From Ignavibacteriales bacterium (lineage in GTDB: Bacteria; Bacteroidota; Ignavibacteria; Ignavibacteriales; Ignavibacteriaceae), in assembly GCA_016709765.1 (NCBI GenBank), contig JADJMD010000015.1, positions 124,001 through 188,000 of the forward strand: a stretch of DNA of 64,000 nt. The letters run 5' to 3'. The notes below the pieces were generated by a model. That model ran no database searches. It saw nothing but the letters and a program-made list of their open reading frames with translations, and had not been told where the DNA came from. Below, one piece after another: positions 25,398-35,056 of the stretch; the first letter of the stretch is position 1; each line of letters starts with the position of its first letter. The translations under genes were made by a program, and so were the position numbers.

Positions 25398-26699
25398 TTA
25401 AATAAATAATAGTTCCATTAAAATAAACAGTGGTAATAGAACGATAATTGAAAACTTAATCATGTAACTAAAGAAATCAGGCATCTTAATATTATTTTCT
25501 TCAGCAACAGCTTTAACCATAAAGTTAGGTCCGTTGCCAATATACGTCATCGCACCAAAAAATACAGCAGCTGTTGAGATAGCCTTAAGCAACTCTTCAG
25601 GAATCCCAGCAACAAGAGTTCCCGTTGTGATGCCAAGCCCCATTGCAAGAGAATGAAATGTTACAGCGGTCGGAGTGTTATCGAGAAAACTACTAAGCAA
25701 ACCAGTATAATAGTAAAACTGACTGACTGACTGAACCCCCAAGTGTTTTGCATTCACTTCAAGATATAACAATGCTGGAACCATCGTAATAAAAATTCCT
25801 AAAAATAAATATGCTACTTCTTCAATTGGGTGCCATGTAAAATTGTTTGATGTTCTTAAGAGTCTTGGAGTAAACTGCATAGATAAATAGGCCATTAAAA
25901 CAATTACTGCCTCCCTAATAAATTTGAAGTAAGGATTGATACTTATAAAGTTAAGGTATTGTTCATTTATAAATGCGACTGCTAAAACAACACCAATTAA
26001 GAAAATAAAATTTCTTTTACCTTCAATCTTAATTGGGCGAATGTTAGTCTCATCACGTATTATTGCCGAAGCTGGTTCTTTTTTGTGATAATAAGTGTCA
26101 ACAAGAAAATAAATAATTAATAATGCAGCATTTGTGACCAACCATTCAGGTAAAAGATGAAAAAACCACGTAAATGGCGCACCACGCAAATACATCATAA
26201 ATAATGGGGGGTCACCAAGTGGAGTTAAAAGTCCGCCGCAGTTTGCTACAATTGCAATAAAAAATAAAATGGTGTGCACTTTCAATGTTCGTTCTTTATT
26301 TGTTTGAATGATCGGACGAATTAAAAGCATTGCTGCTCCAGTGGTTCCCATTAAAGAAGCAAGCACAGCACCAATGCCCATAAACAGGGTGTTGATTTTG
26401 GGCTTTGCTTCAATATCACCCGTTAGCAAAATGCCACCGGTAATCGTAAACAAAGCCCCAAGTAAAATTAGAAACGGCACATAATCAAAAAGCATAGTTT
26501 CAATTAATCTATGTAAAAAATTATTTGTAATTAAATAAATGATAACCGGAATGCTTAATGCTATTGCAACATAAAGTTTGTTTTTATTCTTTTCCCAAAA
26601 ATGATTCCAAAACAATGGAAAGATTGCTATTGATAAAAGCATCAAAACAAAAGGGACTAAGCTCAAAAGGGGTATTTCAATATTAGCAAAATGTTCCAT
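25398..26699 (-). CDS. Type II sodium:proton antiporter (NhaD/CitMHS-like)
   Basis: A 433-residue membrane protein with about twelve helices. Conserved ion-transporter-superfamily segments include LMGTTGAAMLLIRPII, ANCGGLLTPLGDPPLFMMYLRG (the helix-break motif with its Asp), SSFLDNTPTAVTFHSLA and GAMTYIGNGPNFMVKAVAE. These match the NCBI 'type II sodium:proton antiporter' family (CitMHS_2, PF16980). The gene leads a minus-strand set with ppa and lspA and is divergent from proS. Na+/H+ exchange is inferred from the family. Confidence 0.85.
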   Translation of the reverse strand: MEHFANIEIPLLSLVPFVLMLLSIAIFPLFWNHFWEKNKNKLYVAIALSIPVIIYLITNNFLHRLIETMLFDYVPFLILLGALFTITGGILLTGDIEAKPKINTLFMGIGAVLASLMGTTGAAMLLIRPIIQTNKERTLKVHTILFFIAIVANCGGLLTPLGDPPLFMMYLRGAPFTWFFHLLPEWLVTNAALLIIYFLVDTYYHKKEPASAIIRDETNIRPIKIEGKRNFIFLIGVVLAVAFINEQYLNFISINPYFKFIREAVIVLMAYLSMQFTPRLLRTSNNFTWHPIEEVAYLFLGIFITMVPALLYLEVNAKHLGVQSVSQFYYYTGLLSSFLDNTPTAVTFHSLAMGLGITTGTLVAGIPEELLKAISTAAVFFGAMTYIGNGPNFMVKAVAEENNIKMPDFFSYMIKFSIIVLLPLFILMELLFI

Positions 26700-26893
26700 A
26701 AATAGCTTTCAATTTTACAAATTTGATAAAAAAATCAGTGCGAACATAAGGAAATTAAAAACATTTTTGAATGCAAATAATAAAGTTTTCTTACCTTAAA
26801 TCAAATTATACCAACTTTGATAAACCTCCTCAAATCAGTATTTTTCTTACCGAAATTTCACATCAAACCAAAAATTATTTAGAAAAGCTATTT

Positions 26894-28579
26894 ATGAGAT
26901 TAAGTAAATATTTTGTTCCAACACTAAAAGAAGTTCCAAACGATGCAGTGGTTATTAGCCATATTTTAATGCTAAGAACCGGAATGGTACGAATGCTTTC
27001 GGCAGGAATTTATTCTTTTCTTCCTCTAGGATACAGAGTTGTAAAAAAAGTAAGTGAAATTATCCGTGAAGAAATGGATGCAATTAGTGGACAAGAATTT
27101 CATCTTCCTGCACTTAATCCTAAAGAAATTTGGGAAGAAACCGGAAGAGTGGAAGCTTTTGGTGATACATTGTTTCATCTAAAAAATCGCGAGTATGTGC
27201 TTGCACCAACTCACGAAGAGATTATGACTTATCACGCACGCAATGTCGTTAAATCTTATAAAGATATGCCTCAGATTTGGTATCAGATACAAACAAAATT
27301 TAGAAATGAATCGAGACCAAGAAGCGGTGTTATACGTGGAAGACAATTTTTGATGAAAGACGCTTATAGTTTTGATACAAGCTGGGAAAACTTAGACAAA
27401 TCTTATCAGCTGCATGATACAGCATACAGAAAAATATTTGATCGCTGCGGATTAAAATATTTTGTTGTCGGTGCATCAAGCGGCGCAATGGGTGGGACAG
27501 GTTCGGAAGAATTTATGGTTAAATCCGCGGCCGGCGAAGATACGGTTGCTTACTGTGAATCCTGCGGTTACGCTGCAAACGTTGAAGTTGCTGAATCCAG
27601 AATTGATGTGGTTGAAAGAGAAGCTGAGAGTAAAATTATTTATGAAATCTCAACACCACATGTTCATTCGATTGATGAACTGTGTGAGTTCCTGAAAATT
27701 AATGAAACACAATGTGCAAAATCAAGAATTTATATTCACGACGAAAAACCTGTTCTAATTTTAATGCTTGGTAATGATGAAGTAAACGAAATTAAATTAG
27801 AAAAAGTTCTTGGCGGGAATGTTCGTCCTGCACATCCTGAAGAGTTAAAAGATATTTCAGGGGCAGATGCCGGTTCAATTGGTCCTGTTGGTTTTAAAGG
27901 AAGAATAATTGCAGATAATCGTTTGAAAGATTCCAACAATGTGTTCAGTGGCGCTAATAAAAATGATTATCACATTGGCGGAATAGATTTTAAACGTGAC
28001 ATTCCAACTGTTGAGTTTGCAGATTTTAGAATTGTAAAATCTGGTGAAGGCTGTCCAAAATGTAGAAAACGATTAGAAGTTTTTGCTGCAATTGAACTCG
28101 GACATATATTTAAACTTGGTACGAAATACTCAGAAGCAATGGGCGCAAAATTTCTTGATGAAAACGGAAAAGAAAATCCAATAATTATGGGCAGTTATGG
28201 AATAGGCGTTGAGCGTGTTATAGCTTGCTATATTGAACAAAATCACGATGCAGGTGGAATAATCTGGGATAAAACTCTTGCACCATTCCAAGTTCACTTA
28301 ATCGGATTGAATTTAAAGAAGCAGGAAATTATTGATACTTGCGAAAAAATCTACAATGATTTAACCAAGCAAGGAATCGAAGTTCTGTTTGATAATCGCG
28401 ATGTTACTGCAGGATTTAAATTTAACGATGCGGATTTACTCGGAATGCCAATTCAAGTTGTAATCGGTGAGAAGAAACTAAAGGAAAACAAGTGCGAAGT
28501 TAAAGTTAGAAAAACTGGTGAGCGATTTGATGTTGAGATTAGTGGATTGATGAAGAAGGTTAAGGAGTTGTTGGGATAG
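26894..28579 (+). CDS. proS: Prolyl-tRNA synthetase (bacterial type, with editing domain)
   Basis: A 562-residue class IIa synthetase charging tRNA-Pro. The real start is the ATG at 26894 (MRLSKYFVPTLKEVPNDA); an upstream ATG in frame at 26771 would add 41 non-homologous residues. The catalytic core has motif 1 (MVRMLSAGIYSFLPLGYRVVKK), motif 2 (FRNESRPRSGVIRGRQFLMKDAYSFD) and motif 3 (GSYGIGVERVIACYIEQ). The ~180-residue insertion editing domain (INS) lies between motifs 2 and 3 (~225-400), and the C-terminal anticodon-binding domain begins LAPFQVHLIGLN. Full length for the bacterial type. It ends at a hairpin terminator shared with the convergent OPT gene. Confidence 0.96.
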   Translation: MRLSKYFVPTLKEVPNDAVVISHILMLRTGMVRMLSAGIYSFLPLGYRVVKKVSEIIREEMDAISGQEFHLPALNPKEIWEETGRVEAFGDTLFHLKNREYVLAPTHEEIMTYHARNVVKSYKDMPQIWYQIQTKFRNESRPRSGVIRGRQFLMKDAYSFDTSWENLDKSYQLHDTAYRKIFDRCGLKYFVVGASSGAMGGTGSEEFMVKSAAGEDTVAYCESCGYAANVEVAESRIDVVEREAESKIIYEISTPHVHSIDELCEFLKINETQCAKSRIYIHDEKPVLILMLGNDEVNEIKLEKVLGGNVRPAHPEELKDISGADAGSIGPVGFKGRIIADNRLKDSNNVFSGANKNDYHIGGIDFKRDIPTVEFADFRIVKSGEGCPKCRKRLEVFAAIELGHIFKLGTKYSEAMGAKFLDENGKENPIIMGSYGIGVERVIACYIEQNHDAGGIIWDKTLAPFQVHLIGLNLKKQEIIDTCEKIYNDLTKQGIEVLFDNRDVTAGFKFNDADLLGMPIQVVIGEKKLKENKCEVKVRKTGERFDVEISGLMKKVKELLG

Positions 28580-28604
28580 AGTAATTTTTTCTTCATGTTA
28601 AAAG

Positions 28605-28630
28605 AATGCCATATCATTTGATATGGCATT
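28605..28630. terminator. Bidirectional rho-independent terminator
   Basis: An 11-bp perfect stem (AATGCCATATC, 28605-28615, with 28620-28630) with the four-base loop ATTT lies between convergent proS and the OPT transporter gene. T-rich sequence follows on the plus strand (TTTATTT), and CTTTT follows on the minus strand, so it can serve both genes. Confidence 0.8.
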
Positions 28631-28661
28631 TTTATTTGGTCAATTTCAGAAACTTTTAGCT

Positions 28662-30647
28662 TTATTCTGCCTCTGGTTTTCCTCTCAGGGAATCCCAAAT
28701 CATATAACCACAAAGTGCGGCAAACATTATAATTCCTAATAATTCCGCAGAATGTGATTCAGCCCATTCTGGATTAACCCAGTTAAATCCTTGCCATCTT
28801 AAAATTGCACTTATAACTCCCATCAAAGCACCACCGGCTATAAATCCGGAAGCGATTAATGTTCCGCGTTCTCTTCGTGCAGTATTTATTTTTTCATCTT
28901 TGCTACGGGTTGATACAAAGTGTGCAATCAATCCGCCGATAAGCAATGGAGTATTTAATTCAAGTGGAATGTACATTCCAAGCGCGAATGCGAGTGCAGG
29001 AACTTTTATCATTGTAAGCACTAATGCTAAAATCGCTCCAACAATATAAAGTATCCATGGTGCTGGCTGCTGATCCATCAGTGGTTGAATAACGGCTGCC
29101 ATCGCATTTGCTTGCGGTGCAACTAATGATCCTTCGCCAACAAATCCGTAAGTTTCATTTAATATCATAATTACAAATCCAACCGTAAGTGACGAAACAA
29201 GAACGCCTAAGAATTTCCATTGTTCCTGTTTGCGTGGAGTAGAACCCAGCCAGTAACCAATTTTTAAATCGGTTATAAATCCACCAGCCATTGAAAGTGC
29301 TGTACAAACAACACCACCGATTATTAGTGCGGCAATCATTCCTGATTCGCCTTTTAATCCAACAGAAGTAAGCACGATTGAAGAAAGAATTAATGTCATC
29401 AATGTCATTCCGCTTACAGGATTCGTTCCCACAATAGCAATTGCGTTTGCTGCAACAGTAGTAAATAAAAATGAAATAATAAGTACGATTAGTAATCCTG
29501 CAAAAGCCCAACCAAGATTATGAACAACGCCCATTTGGAAAAAGACAAAAAGTAAAATTGCAGTAATTACAAGTCCACCAACAATTATCTTCATCGAAAG
29601 ATCAATTTGAGTTCTTATTGCTGTATTTTCCGCTGATTTTTTTTCAAAAATTTCTTTAACCGCAAGAGCAAGCGCATCTCTTATTATTTTTGAAGAACGA
29701 ATTATTCCAATAATTCCTGCCATCGCAATTCCACCAATGCCGACGTGGCGAACGTATTGTCTAAATATTTCTTCTGCACTCATTAGAGAAATAATTTTTG
29801 AGGCACCAGTTCCAAATGGTTCAGTTAACCCAGCACCGATATAAGAGATTACCGGGACAAGGAGATACCACGAAACGAAAGATCCTGCAGCAATGATAGC
29901 TGCATACTTTAATCCAACAATATAACCCAGGCCCATAACAGCGGCGCCAACATTTAAGCGAAAAACAAGTTTAAATTTATCAGCAAGCATTTCGCCAACA
30001 CCAACAACTCGAGTTGTAAAAGTTTCGCTCCACCATCCAAACGTTGCAATTATAAAATCATAAAATCCGCCTATCAATCCGCTAACAACTAAAACCATTG
30101 CTTGCTTGCCGCCTTTTTCCCCGGCAACTAAAATTTCGGTTGTTGCCGTTGCTTCAGGAAAGGGAAATTTTCCGTGCATTTCGGCTACAAAATATTTTCT
30201 AAACGGAATGATGAATAACATTCCCAACACGCCGCCAAATGCAGATGCTAAAAAGATTTGATAGAATTCTGCTTGCAGATTTAAAATGTACAAGGCAGGA
30301 ATTGTAAAAATCGCACCGGCTACTATCAGTCCGGAGTTTTGCCCGATGGACTGAATAATCACATTTTGTCCGAGTGCACTTTTTTTCTTCAGCAATGTTG
30401 AAACCCCAACCGCAATAATTGCAATTGGAATAGCAGCTTCAAACACCTGTCCGATTTTTAAACCAAGATAAGCTGCTGCTGCTGAAAACAAAACTGCCAT
30501 TAACAATCCCATTGTTACAGAGTAAACCGTAATTTCCTGCGGATTAGAATTTGCAGGCATCAGTGGTTTATATTCTTCGCCGGGTTTTAGCTCTGTGTAA
30601 GCATTATCTGGTAGCCCTTCAATTTTTCCGCTGTGATGTTCGCTCAT
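28662..30647 (-). CDS. OPT family oligopeptide transporter
   Basis: A 661-residue polytopic inner-membrane protein of the oligopeptide transporter (OPT) superfamily. Members import small peptides or metal-chelate complexes with protons. Near the N-terminus are the family's ITVYSVTMGLLMAVLFSAAAAYLGLKIGQ and SALGQNVIIQSIGQNSGLIVAGAIF. Later come FPFPEATATTEILVAG and NAIAIVGTNPVSGMTLMTL, with about 14-16 hydrophobic segments overall. The length is normal. It is 14 bases downstream of the subtilase gene on the same strand, so secreted proteolysis and peptide import may be coupled. The substrate is inferred. Confidence 0.92.
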   Translation of the reverse strand: MSEHHSGKIEGLPDNAYTELKPGEEYKPLMPANSNPQEITVYSVTMGLLMAVLFSAAAAYLGLKIGQVFEAAIPIAIIAVGVSTLLKKKSALGQNVIIQSIGQNSGLIVAGAIFTIPALYILNLQAEFYQIFLASAFGGVLGMLFIIPFRKYFVAEMHGKFPFPEATATTEILVAGEKGGKQAMVLVVSGLIGGFYDFIIATFGWWSETFTTRVVGVGEMLADKFKLVFRLNVGAAVMGLGYIVGLKYAAIIAAGSFVSWYLLVPVISYIGAGLTEPFGTGASKIISLMSAEEIFRQYVRHVGIGGIAMAGIIGIIRSSKIIRDALALAVKEIFEKKSAENTAIRTQIDLSMKIIVGGLVITAILLFVFFQMGVVHNLGWAFAGLLIVLIISFLFTTVAANAIAIVGTNPVSGMTLMTLILSSIVLTSVGLKGESGMIAALIIGGVVCTALSMAGGFITDLKIGYWLGSTPRKQEQWKFLGVLVSSLTVGFVIMILNETYGFVGEGSLVAPQANAMAAVIQPLMDQQPAPWILYIVGAILALVLTMIKVPALAFALGMYIPLELNTPLLIGGLIAHFVSTRSKDEKINTARRERGTLIASGFIAGGALMGVISAILRWQGFNWVNPEWAESHSAELLGIIMFAALCGYMIWDSLRGKPEAE

Positions 30648-30661
30648 ATTACTTTCCTTTA

Positions 30662-33472
30662 TTAGAATTTAAAATTAATTGGGAGTTCATACTCTGTTTT
30701 ACTAGTTGATGGAGATTTAAAATATACTTTTCCATAGCCGACTGCATCTACAGGGATTTTTGATATTGGCTGTGAAAAATTAAAATCTAAATATTTAATA
30801 TTATTTGGATATAATGTTAATGAAGTTCTACCACTAAATTTTACATCAACTGAAACTGGAGACGAGGAATATGTAATTTCTTTAATATCAACGTTAGCAG
30901 ATAATCCTTTACTTACGAAGGCCGGGATAATCTCTAATATATATTTTATGCTGTCTTTATCCGCCGGCATATTAACACTAAGATTATCTGTTCTGTATGA
31001 TAAACCACCTTTTTTTATTGCTTTGCCTTTGTCATCTAAAATTTGGAATGCAAAGTCAGTAGTCTTAATAAAATCTTCTTTGCTCAAAGTAAAATTAAAT
31101 TCTTTTGAACCTTCGCCTTTATAAATTGTAAAAGGCATTTTGTAGGTATCACTTCCATCAACCGTTAAATTGTAATTGCGTTGATATCCAAGCAATTCTG
31201 AACTTATATTATATGTTTGAGACTCATTAAAGTAATTAGCTAATTCAATTCGTTCATCGTTTAGTGAGACTTCTTTGGCATCAACAGTTTGAATTGATAA
31301 AAACTCAACTGCAAGATTGTATGTTGAAGGATCAGTTGCTAAGAAAAATCCATCAACATCAATTTCGTAAATTCCAGGCTCTAAATCATAATAGTAGTTT
31401 TCCACTTTTTCATCTTTATTAACTGAGTAAAGCACACCTGAACTTTCGATTTGCACCCCATCATTATTACTTAAAAAGTAGCGGCAGCGAGCGTATTTAT
31501 TTGATGAAGCATCTCTGCTTAATGTAACTTTCATACTGTTCTGCCCCGCAGGAATTTTAATAAAATACCGGTCAATCATTCCCTGGTTTACAACTTTATC
31601 TTTCCAAATAATTTTATAATTATTGGATGAATTGATTTCATAAGGAACAACAAGTGTGGCAAGCATATCAAACTCTGGGATTTTACTAGCATCATCGCGA
31701 TAAGCTGTAATTGTAGTGGTGTAAAGCCCTGGTTCTTTAACTTTTGATTTATCAACTTTAACATTAACAACTGCCGGCTGATCATTTCTTATATAGGTTT
31801 TCTTCTGAACGAGCGTAAGCCAATCAGCATCACATTTTAGATTGTAAACTCTATAAAACTTATTTGATTTAATTGAATTATCTCTTTTAACAACATAAGA
31901 AAATATTTCATCGCCGGTTAAATAAGATCCATCACGGAGATATAAATTTCTTGATCTGTTATCAGGCTGATTTGGTGCGAATGATGAAACTGTGTAAGTT
32001 TCAAATTTTGAAATTTCATTACTCTTTAAATACTTTTTAAGAATTTCATAAGAGTTTAAAACATTAATATATCCCCCACCTTGATCAATTGGAGTGTATT
32101 CGTTTCGTTTAACAGCACCTTCGCGGATAATTTTGAAAAGAAGCTGAGAAGGAATTTTCACACCCGGAAATTCTTTTTCAGCAGCACTTAACAATAAAGC
32201 CATTACTCCCGAAGTATATGGACAAGCCATACTGGTTCCCCAAAACTTATCGCCGACAGAAAAATTTGGAACGGTTGATGTTGCAGCGCCGGGAGAGATT
32301 ACATCAGGTTTGCTTACTTCTCCGCCTCGTGAACTAAAATGTAGAAGCATATTATATGGAAGAATGTTTCCATAATTATCACGCGCAATTTCTTGTGTTA
32401 AAACTGCTCCTGATGAAAACACATAACTGCTTGATGAAGGTAAGCCGGCAGATGAAATTCCCGGTCCATTATTACCATTGCTTGTGCTAACATACAAGTA
32501 TGGGTTTTTAGTTAACAAATCTGCAAGAAATTTTTCCATTTCAGATTTTGCTTCAATCTCACTACCAACACCAAAACTCATACTTACGATGCAAGGAACT
32601 TTCATTTCTTTAGAAATTTTATCTGCGTACAAGTATGCATTTTTCATAGATTCGGTTACTGTTGCACCGCCAGGATAATTATTATTACCAAGCTTTAACC
32701 CTATAACTTTTGCTCCAGGGGCAACTCCATTTATACCAGCATCGCCGATGTTGAATCCTGCTGCAATACCTGCGCAATGTGTTCCGTGTGAACCATCATC
32801 AAAATAAAGCGAGATTCTTTTTTCCTCGGAAAAGATATTTAACGCAAGCGTAATTGGTGTTAAACCTTTTTGATTTTCAATTGTAAATGAATCATAATTT
32901 TCTTTGTAATTGCGGAATGGTTTCTCGTCGGATAAATCATTGTTTCCGTTTGTATCAAAATAAACAACCCAATAACCTTCAGTTGTTTTATACGTAACCA
33001 TAAAATATTTATCATCTTTAACACCATTGCCATTTAAATCCTGCGCACCGGAACCTGAATTCATCAAATGGGTTTCATTTAGAACACTCATCCAATAATT
33101 ATCATCTGCACTTTTTATCATTTTATTTTTATCAGCAAAAACAGAATAGCCCTTTTCCTCATTTTCAAAAGCATCCTTACCATCTTTACTTGTTAGATCA
33201 GCTTCAACAAGAGGCATATCTCCTTGTCCGGTAAAATCCTGTGCGTCAATTACTTTTACGTCACCCGTAGATGTTTTTGTAAGTCCGTCTATTCCCATAT
33301 CAACTCCGGTATCAAGTACGAGAATAATTGTTCCTCTTCCATCAAACTCCGGATGAAGTTTGATAAATTCTTCAACTCCGGTGTCCTTTAGAGATAAAAA
33401 TGTTTGGTCATTAACTTGTGCAAAAACTGAAATGGTTAGTGATAAAAAAAATGAAAAAAATCGGATTTTCAT
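30662..33472 (-). CDS. Large secreted subtilisin-like (S8) serine peptidase, tripeptidyl-peptidase-II-like
   Basis: A 936-residue exported peptidase. A signal peptide (MKIRFFSFFLSLTISVFAQ) is followed by an S8 domain with Asp54 (LVLDTGVDMG), His229 (DGSHGTHCAGIAAG), an oxyanion-hole Asn near 334 (SNGNNGPG) and Ser414 (GTSMACPYTSG). About 170 residues separate the catalytic Asp and His. This long insertion, together with the large C-terminal beta-rich part, resembles tripeptidyl peptidase II rather than small subtilisins. No T9SS sorting tail is evident at the C-terminus. The OPT peptide importer lies immediately downstream, suggesting a peptide-scavenging unit. Cleavage specificity is not predictable. 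Confidence 0.9.
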   Translation of the reverse strand: MKIRFFSFFLSLTISVFAQVNDQTFLSLKDTGVEEFIKLHPEFDGRGTIILVLDTGVDMGIDGLTKTSTGDVKVIDAQDFTGQGDMPLVEADLTSKDGKDAFENEEKGYSVFADKNKMIKSADDNYWMSVLNETHLMNSGSGAQDLNGNGVKDDKYFMVTYKTTEGYWVVYFDTNGNNDLSDEKPFRNYKENYDSFTIENQKGLTPITLALNIFSEEKRISLYFDDGSHGTHCAGIAAGFNIGDAGINGVAPGAKVIGLKLGNNNYPGGATVTESMKNAYLYADKISKEMKVPCIVSMSFGVGSEIEAKSEMEKFLADLLTKNPYLYVSTSNGNNGPGISSAGLPSSSSYVFSSGAVLTQEIARDNYGNILPYNMLLHFSSRGGEVSKPDVISPGAATSTVPNFSVGDKFWGTSMACPYTSGVMALLLSAAEKEFPGVKIPSQLLFKIIREGAVKRNEYTPIDQGGGYINVLNSYEILKKYLKSNEISKFETYTVSSFAPNQPDNRSRNLYLRDGSYLTGDEIFSYVVKRDNSIKSNKFYRVYNLKCDADWLTLVQKKTYIRNDQPAVVNVKVDKSKVKEPGLYTTTITAYRDDASKIPEFDMLATLVVPYEINSSNNYKIIWKDKVVNQGMIDRYFIKIPAGQNSMKVTLSRDASSNKYARCRYFLSNNDGVQIESSGVLYSVNKDEKVENYYYDLEPGIYEIDVDGFFLATDPSTYNLAVEFLSIQTVDAKEVSLNDERIELANYFNESQTYNISSELLGYQRNYNLTVDGSDTYKMPFTIYKGEGSKEFNFTLSKEDFIKTTDFAFQILDDKGKAIKKGGLSYRTDNLSVNMPADKDSIKYILEIIPAFVSKGLSANVDIKEITYSSSPVSVDVKFSGRTSLTLYPNNIKYLDFNFSQPISKIPVDAVGYGKVYFKSPSTSKTEYELPINFKF

Positions 33473-33647
33473 AACGATTCAACCTGTTTAATTTTGTATT
33501 GGATAATTTAATTTTTCTGTGGTGAGAAAATTTGAAATGAAGTAAAATGTATGCTGCTTCATAAGCCTAAATTTAATTATAAAATTTATGCTTAAATTTA
33601 AGCACAAATAACGAAAGTTTTCAAACAAAATATGAGATGTTTTTGTT

Positions 33648-33734
33648 TTGTCATTTCGATCCCGATTCATCGGGAGAGAAATCTGATTTATACTACATAA
33701 GATTTCTCAGTCGCTTGCCCCTTCGAAACGACAA
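33648..33734. repeat. Intergenic palindromic repeat (TTGTCATTTCGA type)
   Basis: Outer arms TTGTCATTTCGA (33648-33659) and TCGAAACGACAA (33723-33734) pair at 11 of 12 positions. Inside are perfect 9-base arms GAGAAATCT and AGATTTCTC and a small hairpin CCCGATTCATCGGG. The element fills much of the 284-bp divergent gap between the subtilase and rsmI. It looks like the small palindromic repeats dispersed through many FCB-group genomes. It would form a cruciform or a structured 5' leader for rsmI. Confidence 0.6.
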
Positions 33735-33756
33735 TATCATTAAATCAAGTTAAAAT

Positions 33757-34437
33757 ATGAAACCAAAACTATACATTGTCTCAACCCCAATTGGAAATTA
33801 TGAAGATATAACTTTACGCGCTTTACGAATTTTAAAAGAATGTGATTTTATTATTTGCGAAGAATTTAAAGAAGCGAGAAGATTATTATCCAATTATAAA
33901 ATTGAGAAAGAACTTTTCTCGTTAAATGAGCACAACGAAAATGAGAGTGCAAATGAGTTAATCCTAAAATTACTTGAAGGAAAATCAGCTGCACTTATTT
34001 CTGATTGCGGAACACCTCTTTTTTCTGATCCCGGACATTTATTAGTTGATCTTGCTTTGCAAAACAAAATTGATGTAATTCCCGTTCCAGGAGTTAGTTC
34101 ATTGCTTACTGCTTTAGTTGGAAGCGGGTTAAATTTTGAAAAATTTTATTACTACGGCTGGCTTTCACCCAAAAAAGATATAAGAAGAAAGCAATTGATG
34201 GATTTGCGAAAGCGACGAGAAACAATTGTTTTAATGGATACACCATACAGATTAAAAACTTTGCTGGAAGATATTGTTAAACTACTTGGCCCAAACATTC
34301 CCTGCGTTCTTGCATTTGAATTAACAAAAGAAAAGGAAAAGTTCTATCGTGGTAACACACAGAACATTTTGAAGGCGGTGGAACGAGAAAATCTTAAAGG
34401 TGAGTTTGTGTTATTGCTGAGGAACGCAAGTCATTAG
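33757..34437 (+). CDS. rsmI: 16S rRNA (cytidine(1402)-2'-O)-methyltransferase
   Basis: A 226-residue SAM-dependent methyltransferase of the tetrapyrrole-methylase fold that 2'-O-methylates C1402 in the 16S rRNA P site. Signature segments are LYIVSTPIGNYEDITLRALRIL, CEEFKEARRLL, ISDCGTPLFSDPGHLLV, VPGVSSLLTALVGSGL and YYGWLSPKK. The length is slightly shorter than the E. coli enzyme because the C-terminal extension is missing, which is common. It is followed nine bases later by a small exported protein gene. Confidence 0.94.
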   Translation: MKPKLYIVSTPIGNYEDITLRALRILKECDFIICEEFKEARRLLSNYKIEKELFSLNEHNENESANELILKLLEGKSAALISDCGTPLFSDPGHLLVDLALQNKIDVIPVPGVSSLLTALVGSGLNFEKFYYYGWLSPKKDIRRKQLMDLRKRRETIVLMDTPYRLKTLLEDIVKLLGPNIPCVLAFELTKEKEKFYRGNTQNILKAVERENLKGEFVLLLRNASH

Positions 34438-34445
34438 GTAAGCAA

Positions 34446-34934
34446 ATGAAAATCATAAAATATAATTTTCTTATTTTACTTTTCTCTTCCATTAGTGTTT
34501 GTGCAAACCCAATAGATTCCACGACTGCATCACGTTATACAGGAAATGAATCTTGCTGGGGATTTAAATTGGGAAGATTTCACTTTAGCAAAGAGTATTT
34601 TAGCAAAGATGGTGTTTCAGGAACTTTTCTAAATGATTATAGAATTTCAAAATATTTTTATCTCGAAGCAAGTTTACAAATTTATAAAACTATTGGCAGC
34701 GATGAAGGTGCAATATCATTAAATGAATATTTAAGTTATCCACTGACCTTTTATAATCAAAAATTCTTTTTAAAAGGGGGAATAGGGCTTGCAACTTTGG
34801 GTTATTTATCTCCAATTCTTAATTTCGAACTAGAATATATTGTATTCGATTTTGAAAATACTGCAATCTCAATATCTGTTCAGCACAGTTTTCCAAAATT
34901 ACCGCTAATTGTTAATCTTGGAATAATTTTCTAA
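34446..34934 (+). CDS. Small exported protein of unknown function, probable outer-membrane barrel
   Basis: A 162-residue protein with an N-terminal signal peptide (YNFLILLFSSISVCANP). The mature part consists of alternating short amphipathic strands rich in Tyr, Phe and Gly (WGFKLGRFHFSKEYF, YFYLEASLQIYK, FFLKGGIGLATLGYL) and ends in VNLGIIF with a terminal Phe, as expected for an outer-membrane beta-barrel. I do not recognise a named family. It is nine bases after rsmI and its stop codon abuts the stranded rlmD fragment on the other strand, so it lies exactly at the left edge of the probable acquired segment. Confidence 0.6.
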   Translation: MKIIKYNFLILLFSSISVCANPIDSTTASRYTGNESCWGFKLGRFHFSKEYFSKDGVSGTFLNDYRISKYFYLEASLQIYKTIGSDEGAISLNEYLSYPLTFYNQKFFLKGGIGLATLGYLSPILNFELEYIVFDFENTAISISVQHSFPKLPLIVNLGIIF

Positions 34935-35056
34935 TTATTCTTTTTCTAATAAAGCCACATGCTCTATATGTAAAGTTTGAGGGAACATATCAACTGGTTT
35001 CATTAAAATTAACTTATAACCAGCTTCAACCATTAACTTAATATCCCGCACTTGCT
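34935..35056 (-). pseudogene. Stranded 3' end of an rlmD-type gene
   Basis: Read on the minus strand, ~40 codons ending at the TAA (34935-34937) encode QVRDIKLMVEAGYKLI, then KPVDMFPQTLHIEHVALLEKE. This is clearly homologous to the C-terminus of the intact RlmD at 37429-38880 (VRDIKLLVEAGYKLIKIKPVDMF and HTFHIENVVLLEK). DNA similarity spans roughly 34941-35054 and stops abruptly at ATATCCCGCACTTG. No upstream part of the methyltransferase exists here. It is a degenerate direct repeat of the rlmD 3' end flanking the kinase segment, as left by an element inserted into the end of a gene. Confidence 0.85.
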
